Both the position numbers and the translations under genes were made by a program. Below, in pieces: positions 48,180 to 57,475 of a stretch of 64,000 nucleotides of DNA. How positions within the stretch are numbered: the stretch's first letter is position 1; the number at the start of each line of letters is the position of its first letter. The notes below the pieces were generated by a model. It worked only from the letters and a program-made list of their open reading frames with translations, was not told the DNA's origin and ran no database searches. Location: contig CAUJNA010003501.1 in assembly GCA_963377175.1 (NCBI GenBank), positions 194,236 to 258,235 on the forward strand, in the 5' to 3' direction. The stretch is from Effrenium voratum (lineage: Eukaryota; Sar; Dinophyceae; Suessiales; Symbiodiniaceae).

Positions 48180-49203
48180 GCTCGGTGACGTTTGGCACAG
48201 ACATGTTCAGTCCTTCGATGTAGGCCAAGGCTGCTTGCACCTGGGCTGTATCCAAAAGTGAGTCAACCAAACACCCATTTTTGTGATAATTAGAGACTTA
48301 GACAATGCTGTCTTGGGCTCCCGCCATCTTTTCTCCATCTGACTGACCTTGAAATTGCTTCTCCAGCTTGGTGTTGTCAGCCTCAGACATGTTGGCTTTT
48401 GCTGGCCGCTGGGCGAATGTTTGAGTCCTCAGGTGCTGGCTTGCGTCTGAATCAGCTCGGTCCTTTGCTTCTCCAACAAGATGTCAGCGGCCAGCTTTGC
48501 TGCCTCGAGTCGCACCAATTGTCTAGGTCCTCCAGTAGAGAGGTTAGAATAAGGGTACCAACTTTTTTTGTAGTCCATTTGTGTAGGGGAACCCTCCCAA
48601 CCAAAAAAGGCGAGAGAAGGGTACTACTGGGGGACCTACTTGTGCTCTGAGGAAACTTGAAAACACACGCCCTCCAAAGGGTTGTGTCCCCCCACCCCAA
48701 ACCCCAACTCTTTCAGTGCTTTGCTGGCAACTGTCAAGGCACTACGTTGCCTCCCCTCCGGTTTTGGAAAATCTTGTTTTGGTATGCAGACGCCAGCCAG
48801 CCAGCCACCAGAGCCAGCCAAAATAACTAGATGCTGACACCCTGCCATTGCGATGCACGAGCTGAACCCCCCCCCCTGGGTCTAGGTGTGTGACATTCAC
48901 GGCGTTCTGGCTCTCCTGCTTCTGAAGTTCATTGATGCCTTGGACCAGCGATCAGTCTCGAATTTTCCGGATGATGCAGCCAGCGACGTGTTTCGGGTGG
49001 GCAAAACGATCCCTTCCGTTTTGGGGTTGACATTTTTTTGGCAGGGAACCCACCACAGAAAACGGGGAAAGCGGGTGCTGACCCACCAGATCATGGTTTG
49101 GGGTTGAGTTGGAAATTCTGTTGCTCTTGCCAAGGCCCTGGCGCATGGTGGTTTCTTTGATGATATCCTGCAACACCAGTGCCGTCGCCGCGTCCACGGA
49201 ATC
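48180..49203 (-). CDS. Helical/coiled-coil protein, partial gene
   Basis: Five minus-strand exons join in phase: 49203-49137 (DSVDAATALVLQDIIKETTM), 48938-48908 (INELQKQES), 48522-48441 (QLVRLEAAKLAADILLEKQ), 48408-48348 (AKANMSEADNTKLEKQFQ) and 48230-about 48180 (LAYIEGLNMSVPNVTE). Donors are GC, GA, GC and GT in that order (49136, 48907, 48440, 48347). The product is mostly amphipathic helix, probably coiled coil; no family is recognised. Both ends are missing, and the next downstream sequence is the 45-bp satellite. An alternative reading ends the third exon at a TGA (48431-48429). Confidence 0.5.
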
Positions 49204-49579
49204 CTTGCATTTGCAAGGCCGTGCCTGTCGCATGGAGGATACACATGGTAAGCCTGTCACCTACATCCCGAACTCATTCGCTCACAGCATTCATAGAACA
49301 AGTCACTTCCTAGCCATGGGCCGGCAACCTAATTGGAGAGTCTCACGCACTTTGAGCGATAGGAATGGCCTAGCTGTCATCATGACAATTCCGCCTGCGA
49401 CCGTTTCCAAGCCTGCTCCAGCAAGCAAACTGCCAGCAGCCCGATATGCCAAGAAGCGAAGCGCGTGATCTCCAAGCTTTGGAGCTCGACACCGCGTAGG
49501 GTGTAGAAGGAGTCCGCGGCCTGAAGTCAAACCCAGAAAAGAAAAAGAAAAAAAAACTACAAAAAACTGGCGCACCGGC

Positions 49580-49680
49580 ATACTATGGATGGACGAAATC
49601 CGCTTCGCAACACCAAAAAAACCCTGGAATGATACGATTCTCCGGTAAAACCAACGAACAATGGTTTCCAATGCACAGTA
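49580..49680. mobile_element. MITE-like element, family M, copy 3 (truncated)
   Basis: Starts ATACTATGGATGGACGAAAT and shares the interior ACAATGGTTT region with copy 1, but no right terminal repeat is seen. Confidence 0.6.
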
Positions 49681-51339
49681 GCAAGGTGTGAACAGTTGGA
49701 CGCTTTGGAAGTACGGCCCGCAGCTGTTCCAAGCGTACAATGGACCCTGACAGTTGGCACGTGTTTGTATGTGCAAAGGTCACTTTCCCCTGATGTATGC
49801 GAAGGACTGGTGAGCAGGGCAAGGTTCAAGGTAAGGTTTCTGCCTCGAATCTGGCAAGACGGACACCCACCTGGGCATTGAAGGTGTTCTGCGTTAGGTT
49901 GTTGAAGCCGGCCATAAATTGCGCAAGTGTCAGCCTGCACAATGTGAGGGCAGAGAACAAACCACCCGTCCGACAAAAAGCCGGCCAGCTTACCAGCGAC
50001 TACAAAGGTGCTTCTTAGTACGAGGGTCTTGGAACAGTTCTGGAAACTGTTTCTGAGAGGGGGGGGGCTAAAGTCTCCCATGACGAAATGCCACTGCTGC
50101 CACCTTCATGACACCAGATAGCAAGTAGCCCTAATCAAGTACAACACGTGAATGGCAGTGCCAGGCAGGTTCGTGAGACGAAACAGCATGCTTTCCCCTG
50201 CCGAGCATACATCGTGAGATCCGAGTGGAGCCTCTGATGCATGCCCGAAAAAATCCCGATGCCAATGCACCTCTGCGTGTGGTCGTGCCCCCCCCCAAAA
50301 AAGAAAGAAAAAAAAGAAGAGAAAACACCCCTTCTGTGATACCAACATGGGTCTTTCCCATGACTTGATCACTTTGAAGGGGATGTCCTTCGCAGGTGAC
50401 GACCTTCCAAATGCTGAGGCCCCGGCGTTCCAACCTGCTGGATCATGCCACTGCGGGCCTGAGACTGAGAGGCTGAAAGGCCCTCGAAAGCGCCCCCTTG
50501 ATGGGAGCTCGGGTTCCCCAACTCTTGCCCAGAAGGAAAAAGAAACATGTGGCCATGAAGATCCCCATCGAACATTTCCCCTCCAATTCCAGAAAAAAAC
50601 GGCCCCAAAATTAGAGACAGGGGACGCGCTGGGAGATATCGCCAGGAACGTCCGAAGTCATGGAGACCATCCTCATCACATCCTGCACCTGGTCGCCATG
50701 CAAAGCTAGCTTTGCTTTTTTTTTTTTGATTTTGATGACCCATTTGAGGGGGTATAACCAATGGGAGTTGGGATAGTGAGCAGGCGAAAGCTAGAAAACA
50801 GCAGCAGGTGTCAGGGACTGTTCGGTGCCGAAGCAAGACTAGAACGTGAAGGCACGCTTGGAGCAGGGACTGCATTGCCGACTCTACGAACTAGTTCCAC
50901 CCAAATGTTGGACAACAAGTCCGCACTTGCTCATGCTTGATCCAAGAATATCATTTGTTAATGAATCCACTTTTGGCCGAGGCCAATTTGGGAACAAGTG
51001 GAACTGCAGTTCCTTCACTCTGAAAAACCACCGGCATACTTCTTGTTTGTTGTTTTGATTGTTTGCTTTTTCCTTTGGGGGGGTGGTGTGAGTTCAAGAT
51101 TCCACCAAACCAATCATTCCTGCCGACATATCAAGTCGCGAAGAGTTGAAGCAGGAAACGTATATATTGCACTAGCGAGGCTCTTGCACGGGTAGACGAT
51201 AAGTCCCCCTATCTTCTGCGTCGCAATATGGATTCGGACTGCAAACATCGCATTTCGGTCCTTTTGGTTCGCGACCAAATCGCCAGAAAGGGTAGCGAGG
51301 CTTCAAAAAAGACACACCAATGCACTTTGAGCGGTTTGC

Positions 51340-51404
51340 CTGCCAGAAAATGGTGCCCTCCAGCTTGAGCCGCACGTTGTCGCTGGTGCGGACCTGCCGC
51401 CAGT
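51340..51404 (-). CDS. Candidate exon, unidentified protein
   Basis: A 65-nt segment after a CAG acceptor ends at a GC donor (51339), phase 1 to phase 0, encoding WRQVRTSDNVRLKLEGTIFW. A possible upstream partner begins at 51760 (VLVEPVPKVLLTMIDLRAQK) after a CAG acceptor. Both are on the arm's strand. No domain is recognised. Confidence 0.45.
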
Positions 51405-51808
51405 CTGCGTGAGGTGCAAACACATGGTTGGGGTCAAGAGAAAAAGTGACAGGGGTCGCCATTTGTGGTTGGTATTTAAAGGGAAAACCAAAGGACACCA
51501 AACCATATTAGAGGACCCCGTGTTTGGAAAAACACCAATTTCGCAACCTCTAGAATCCATTGCGCAAATGGTGTGATTGGAGGGGTGCATCCGATGCAAG
51601 AAAGAAAGCAACGGGAAGCCTTCGTGCTCCTTGGCCAGTGGTTTGCGCTCTTTTCGGGAGAAGTCTGTTGATCGGGGCGCGCCTCGTTTTGAAAGAACAT
51701 CTTCTGGGCGCGCAAATCGATCATCGTGAGCAGAACTTTGGGCACAGGCTCCACCAGAACCTGCGGAAACGCCACATTGACTGCCAAACATCACAAGCAT
51801 CACCATCA

Positions 51809-52057
51809 TCACCCAAAAAACAAAGTCAGCTTGCTCTTTGAGCTGCACCAGGTTGCTTTCGCCATGGGTTTTGAAAGGTACGCGTCATGCCAAGGCGCTG
51901 GAGATGTATAGGAAGACCAGTTGAACTCCATGAGGGAAGTAAGAGGCGGGAGAAAGAAGGCAGTGGCACCGCTGGCGCCAGTGACGAGGTTCACGCTGCC
52001 ATGAACATCTCGGGTGACGCAGGCCTCACGGATTCGAACGGATTCGGCCATCAGCAT
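51809..52057 (-). CDS. Candidate coding segment, unidentified
   Basis: An open minus-strand frame begins ATG at 52057 (MLMAESVRIREACVTRDVHG) and continues to TSLMEFNWSSYTSPAPWH. Composition is protein-like. It may be an exon of the same gene as 51760-51340. Exact borders are not determined. Confidence 0.35.
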   Translation of the reverse strand: MLMAESVRIREACVTRDVHGSVNLVTGASGATAFFLPPLTSLMEFNWSSYTSPAPWHDAYLSKPMAKATWCSSKSKLTLFFG

Positions 52058-52070
52058 TAAAACCTGGAAT

Positions 52071-52619
52071 TTAAGGGCTCAAAGCCATGGCAAAAAAGCG
52101 AAGCGTGTCAGATATTCGCACTTTGTTCTGCTTAGGATGGAAGCCTACTAACCTTACCATTTGACTCGTGCACATCCTGCAACTCAGCTCCCTTCTCACT
52201 TTCACGGGACAAGCCAGGTTGACTTGAAGTGGATTCACAGCGCAGGATAGCGCAGGTGGGTACTGTACTCGGTCGGCCTGGTGCGGCAACACCAAAGTCT
52301 TCTGCTGTACTTCGAGGATGCGTTCATAGGGCAGCGGGATGAACGTCCCGGCGGTTTCATCCAGACGTTGCTGGCCCGTCTGCCTGCGGTGCGCTCCCAA
52401 AAACGTGTTTACTCCTGACCCCGAGCTCAGATAAGGGTAGCACTTTAGACAAGCTGCCGCTACATGGTCTTCTATGCTCGTATATCTCAGCTTTGCTCCA
52501 CACTCAAATGCCACCTTTGGATTCTGGCCTTGATATAGCAAACCAGGTGTATCAGGCTTGAAATCTACCCAATTGGGAAGGGTCGGGAGGCCCTGCAGGG
52601 GGCAGAGTTGTTTGTGCAC
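52071..52619 (-). CDS. 182-codon open frame, unidentified
   Basis: A long uninterrupted minus-strand frame starts without ATG, so true extent is unknown. It has Pro-rich beginnings (LCPLQGLPTLPNWVDFKPDT) and several Cys pairs (AACLKC, CRMC). It lies just 3' of the terminal exon ending at 52640, so it would be intergenic unless it belongs to another transcript. Confidence 0.3.
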   Translation of the reverse strand: MHKQLCPLQGLPTLPNWVDFKPDTPGLLYQGQNPKVAFECGAKLRYTSIEDHVAAACLKCYPYLSSGSGVNTFLGAHRRQTGQQRLDETAGTFIPLPYERILEVQQKTLVLPHQADRVQYPPALSCAVNPLQVNLACPVKVRRELSCRMCTSQMVRLVGFHPKQNKVRISDTLRFFAMALSP

Positions 52620-52639
52620 TGCGTCTCTCTTGCTGGCGA

Positions 52640-52750
52640 CTAACAGCCCCAGCCCCGCCTGTCCACAACCCGGACAGCAGTCTGACTGTCAACGTACACT
52701 GCTCTCTGCTTGCCATCCGGCGCACTCTCCACCGGCTCAGGAACAACCAC
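52640..52750 (-). CDS. Terminal exon, unidentified protein
   Basis: After a GAG acceptor at 52752-52751, 36 codons (VVVPEPVESAPDGKQRAVYV, then DSQTAVRVV) lead to TAG at 52642-52640. The V-V-V-P-E-P start resembles ILVPEP in the exon at 54799-54680, suggesting one gene with repeated beta-rich units. The family is not recognised. Confidence 0.5.
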   Translation of the reverse strand: MVVPEPVESAPDGKQRAVYVDSQTAVRVVDRRGWGC

Positions 52751-53835
52751 CTCAGCCCACGCAGCCACGATATGAATGCCTGACAAGCCCACCACAAGAA
52801 ACTGATGTGACGACGCCCCTCATCTGATGAATCTTCATAGCTGAAATAGGGACCATGGCGGGGGCTTCTGTTTTCGGAAGTTCAAGTGAAACCGAGCACA
52901 ACATGCGGGGAGGTTGAAAACAAGGCCCTCAGGCCTAGAAGTCTGGATGCAGGCAAACCACGGAGGGACCTTGCATCACCCGCTCTTCTCCAGTCTGGCC
53001 GTTCACCAAGCGCAGGTAGGAGTCCTGCATCGCAAGCCACAGGTCTGGCTCGAACCGAGAAACCTTTTGGGGAGTGCCAGCCATAGGTGTCCTTTTTGGG
53101 AAAATCGATGGCCCTGGTAGTTGATTGAACCACCAGGTAAACTAGGGCCCTCTATTTGTTCAACCAAATCAACCAAAAAAGTACACCAAAACAGTGCCAG
53201 CATGTGCCAGCCCAAACCTCGGCTGTTCTTGGCGGATGCAAACCAGCCGCAATTCTTTGGGCGTCGAATCTTCCGTAGTCAGACTTCGCGGTCGCAACCG
53301 AATGGCCCGAAAGGTAGAGTTCCATCTCATCTTTACACAGTTGCAACCAGTCTAGAAAAGGTAGCCATTGATTTTCGGGGTTCGACCCATCAGAAATGAA
53401 GCTCACTGGATGTCACCCTTCCCCACCCCTTGTTAAGAGGTTTAACCAGTTTACAGTAAGTGAAGCAACACCGAGCGTTCTGCGTGGAATGGGGTCATTC
53501 GCCGATATTCGCCGCAAACGCGCCTTCTCCAAAACCCACTTGGAGCTGACGTTCAACAGCTCCTCGTAGGGCCCCACCTGAAGAAGCTGCGGGCCCAGCT
53601 CGTTGCGGGTCTGACCTGGCCGGACAAAAAGCCACACGCTGCTCATGAGCAGCTCCGGTAGGGTGCGGAGGTGGAGCCCCTCTGCAGATTTTGCGGGGGG
53701 CCCTTTTGTCTAGGGGTGGATTCCCGACTTTTTGATCAGCCGTCGTTCTTTTCAACAACCGATCGCTGTTTCCCCAGGGTTTTCTAGGTGGTTTTCCAGA
53801 AAGAAGGATCCCTGGAAAGAATGGGGAAGTTACCC

Positions 53836-54328
53836 CTAGATTTTCAGTTGACTTGGATCAGAATCAGAAGGGGGACCATAGGGAACCCGGAATACTCTGG
53901 GCGCTGCCTCAACAAGGCAGTGCCCATTCACAAATCCATCCAGCCTGTAAGATGATCCTTCACAACTGCGTACATCAAAGGCTCCAGTAGCACAGCGTCC
54001 TTCTCTGCAATGATGCGCTCCTTGGCATAATCCCACGCTGAACTGTTTGCTGGATTGGCGTTGGAAAAAAACAAGGGAATGATTTCTCTTCGGGTCATTC
54101 CGTGAGAACCAAGCTTGATCCCAAGCTGAATGCTTGTGTTCTTGCGAGTTCTTCCTGCCTCAGTGAAGGCATTGTGTATGTGTCTGTGGCTACACACATT
54201 TTTAGAGGTCCCTCCATTTGGAGACAACCCCACGCCTCACTCTCAAAGGACAATCGCTCACCGTTTCCTTGCCACGGCGCATATGGAGCCGGCACAAACA
54301 TGCCCTTCTCTGTCACCAGCCTCTTCAT
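53836..54328 (-). CDS. Candidate coding region, unidentified
   Basis: Overlapping minus-strand frames look coding in turn: KGMFVPAPYAPWQGNGE near 54300, then REIIPLFFSNANPANSSAWD and YAKERIIAEKDAVLLEPL near 54090-53960. They are in different frames, so an intron or a frameshift must separate them. A GT donor exists after the first piece. It probably lies between the exons at 54799-54680 and 52750-52640. Confidence 0.4.
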
Positions 54329-54679
54329 GCCAGATGTCTTGTTCCTTGGTTTTCAGCTTGAGGTGCAAGGTACAGGGAGTTCCTTGTTTTGCAATCCGGC
54401 AAAACAAGAGGACATCAAACAGGGCCTCTCAAGCATGCGTGTGAGAGTTGCATCGCTGTGTTCCCAAGTGGCTTTCAACTGAGCACGTGTCTGGGCAATT
54501 TGTCATTGCGTGTGGCAAAACAGTCCAGCCCAAACAGCGCGGGGATCGAGCCTGCCATTTTGAAAGAACATGTGCACTTTGCTACAATTTGTCTCTCTCA
54601 ACCTCAAGAATCATATGATACTTCCCCTCGTTTGCCAGCGCCGCAGCGGGGTCCACCAAGTCAATGCAGCTCCCATGGC

Positions 54680-54799
54680 CTGCTGCTTGCCACGTGGCTC
54701 CACCAGCACGGCATTGGTGTGCCCGATCACGATGGCCGTCTCCACGCCCGAGGGCCACTCTTCCCGAGGCTCGGGCACCAGGATTTGAGGCCCGCGGAC
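54680..54799 (-). CDS. Candidate exon, unidentified protein
   Basis: A 120-nt segment with a GAG acceptor and a GC donor at 54679, phase 0 to phase 0, encodes VRGPQILVPEPREEWPSGVE and then TAIVIGHTNAVLVEPRGKQQ. Strong GC third positions and alternating hydrophobic residues suggest a beta-rich domain. Confidence 0.55.
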
Positions 54800-56109
54800 C
54801 TCGGGGGGGTGCCAAGCCGCGCTGGCCCGCCCCGGAGGTGGCTTTGCTTCTTGCTTCCTACGCAACAGCTGAAAGCTATGGTGGATAGGCCCAAATATGT
54901 GCTGCCTTTGGAGTGCTAGGGTTCCGGAAGGGTTGTCTTGCGGTGTTGCGGTTGGGGACGCGACAGGGGTGGGGGAGGGAGGGGGGCAGGAACTTGGCTT
55001 CGCTTCGTCTTCAAGCAGCCAACGGTTCCCAGTCTTTCCGGCTCCTGGTCCCAGAAATCCGCCGGCAGAAAGGGGACCCTCGGTTGAAGTGGACCCTGGG
55101 GCTGGATACCAGGATCGGGCCCATAGGCTTGGCCAGTGCCAAGAAAACCTATAAAAAAACAGGTGGCTTCCAACCTTGCGATCGGTGCGACTGGGAACGA
55201 GAAATGGAATGACCTCTAAGTGGTGGGTTCCGTTAAGGGGACCCCCGGCTTCATTCCCTCATTCCCCACTGAGCACCAGCAAGCAACCCATTTGCGCTAG
55301 GAAACGACACGTTCAAGGCCCGTCATCTTGTGGATCAAACGGATGTACTCCCGCTTCTGAAGCACAATCTTTTCCTGCAAGTCAGCAGCTTGCAATATTC
55401 AACCCGGCAGTTTGCCATATCACAAGTCAGCAGTCCTGGATCCTGAGCAGCACCTCATACGCGTCCATAAAGACCTTTCAGGCGATTGGCTAGCGGCTTC
55501 AGTTTAGAGCAGGTTTCATGCACCCGGCTGGTATCATCACTACAAATGGCTCAAAGCTGGGCAGCCTTTTGTTAAGGCTGACACCAAAAGGAAAACCGCC
55601 TTTTTAAGGGTCCGAACGGTTTTGCACAAGGGGTCGGTCAAAAGGACCTTTGCATGTGCGTCCCATGGGAAAGTTGTTACCCATGGTGAAAACTTGGGGC
55701 CCTAAAGGGAAGATGGATCAACCCCCACATAAACCCAGGATGTTTCGAACATCCTTCCAGAATGTCATTCCCTGCCTATCCAACCAGTAAGAAAAGGAAG
55801 ACCTCCCCGATTTTCAAGCTCTGAACTACGGCTTTGCACATACCCCCCGCAAATAAAAACCTCACAAGCTGCGGAACCGGATGGCTGCCCACCAAGTTAC
55901 GGACCAACCCCATACCCAACCCCTCACATACTCTAACTTTTGGCGGACTACAACCCCATGAAACCAACTAAAAGGAAAGCTTCCAACAGCTTCATCACCC
56001 CCCCCACGAACCACTAACCCCCCCCCAATGGAAGATTGATCAACCCCCCACTCAGTGGCACTTTTCAGCCATAGCCCAGAGCGCCCCATCGGCGAGATCG
56101 GCGCGCCTG

Positions 56110-56216
56110 GCCAGGCCCCGGCTCATGGCGCTCCAACTGGGACCGCTCATGCAGCAGCACCGCGTACTCGCGCTGAGACACCTGGATGGCGTCCCGGACC
56201 TCGTGCCTGCCGAGAT
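56110..56216 (-). CDS. Candidate exon, helical protein
   Basis: After a CAG acceptor the frame reads HEVRDAIQVSQREYAVLLHE and RSQLERHEPG, a charged helix likely to be coiled coil. The donor is not fixed. It is the rightmost host coding segment seen before the retrotransposon. Confidence 0.45.
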
Positions 56217-56525
56217 CTGGCGAGATCTGTGAAAGCACCGCGTTTGTCAAACAAGCGGATGCTTGAAGAGAAGAAAAATCAAACATGTTCAAATACGTGT
56301 CAAAATAGGGATCTGAAGCCCAGGCGCCTGTAAACACGCAATTCCGATCGAGTGGATGGCAACCGAACTTGGCATTTTCCGCACAAATGGTCTGACCCCA
56401 CAAAGCTTCAAGTCCATGAATTCAGGAAGTGAGTGCAGGAGGCGAAGTACGACACAGGGATGTGGAGCACGGTTGCTGTTTTGCGTTGGCCTCCCTCGAA
56501 CTCACTCACAAACATGCCCTCAAAA

Positions 56526-56773
56526 CACACACGCACACACACACACACACAAACAAACAGACAAACACGCAACAACCAACAGAAAACGACGCGCAAGCAA
56601 ACCACAAAACTCAACAACGCAAGCACACACACACAAACACGAAGAGACACACAGAGACACACACAGAGACACACACACAGAGACACACACAGAGACACAC
56701 ACACACAAAGACACACACACAAAGACACACACACACAGAGACACACACAGAGAGACACACAGAGAGACACACA
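56526..56773. repeat. CACACA/CACAGAGA microsatellite, left of the retrotransposon
   Basis: Mixed CA and CAGAGACA units are interrupted by an AACAAAC-rich patch. It resumes on the other side of the element at 63683, showing that the retrotransposon inserted into it. Confidence 0.9.
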
Positions 56774-56950
56774 TGTCAAACTACATGCTTCACTTTGCAC
56801 CCTTGTTGCATGTATGTTCACTACCGCAGGCCTTGAGCTTACTACTCCGCATGAGTCAAAAGGTTGGCAGCTGCAGACTACATCGGTTGACTGTTTGTTT
56901 GAACACTACAGCACTTGCACTTGTAAGCAAAGTAACAACCGATTTTAACG
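56774..56950 (+). repeat. 5' LTR (177 bp)
   Basis: Starts TGTCAAACTACATGC and ends GATTTTAACG; it does not end with the usual CA. It contains the element's promoter by inference only; no clear TATA box is seen. Confidence 0.95.
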
Positions 56951-56962
56951 TGGTAGCGGAGC
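56951..56962 (+). promoter_or_regulatory. Primer-binding site (initiator-Met tRNA type)
   Basis: TGGTAGCGGAGC immediately follows the 5' LTR. It closely resembles the TGGTATCAGAGC class of copia primer sites that pair with the 3' end of initiator tRNA-Met. The match is by motif knowledge, not by a tRNA seen here. Confidence 0.75.
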
Positions 56963-57030
56963 TGAGATCCTAAACATAGGGGAGCTCCAGTAAGCAGTAA
57001 GTACTACAACAACAGAGCAACAGCAGCTAC

Positions 57031-57475
57031 ATGCCAAACTACTACGACATGTCAGGAGAAGCAGCATCAGCCTCAGCACAACAAACTACAGGAGCAGAGA
57101 ACGGGCCAACAGCAGACACAGTAGGAGCCACGACTACGGGAGCAGGAACAGAACAAGACAACGACGTTCAGAGACTACATAGATACAAACTGCCACCACC
57201 CTTCTTCACTGGTGACTACTCCCAGTATGAAGAATGGCTGTTCAAGCTACAAGCATACCTCGGCCTCATAGACCGAGACTTCGACCTGGTGCTACAACTA
57301 GCACAAGTGGCTACACGACAGATTGAGGACACAGACATCAGAACACACATACTCGACCCTACACAAGCAAGCAAAGCAGTAGACCTCTCCAGAGATCTAC
57401 ACTACATCCTCATCAACATCTGTCAGGGAGCAGCAGCTACAGTAGTAAGGCAAAACCGCTACAACGCAAACGGAT
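57031..57475 (+). pseudogene. gag: Gag, N-terminal part (frame interrupted)
   Basis: The ORF begins ATG at 57031 (MPNYYDMSGEAASAS) and contains the copia Gag-like stretch YSQYEEWLFKLQAYLGLID and later DLHYILINICQGAAATVV. After about 57460 sense moves to another frame: the original frame runs out-of-register to 57630 while the Gag-Pol frame continues from about 57476. Gag sequence expected between the ICQGAAA region and the following LPDGIKIAILLNKTKG region seems absent, so an internal deletion is likely rather than a programmed shift. Confidence 0.7.
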
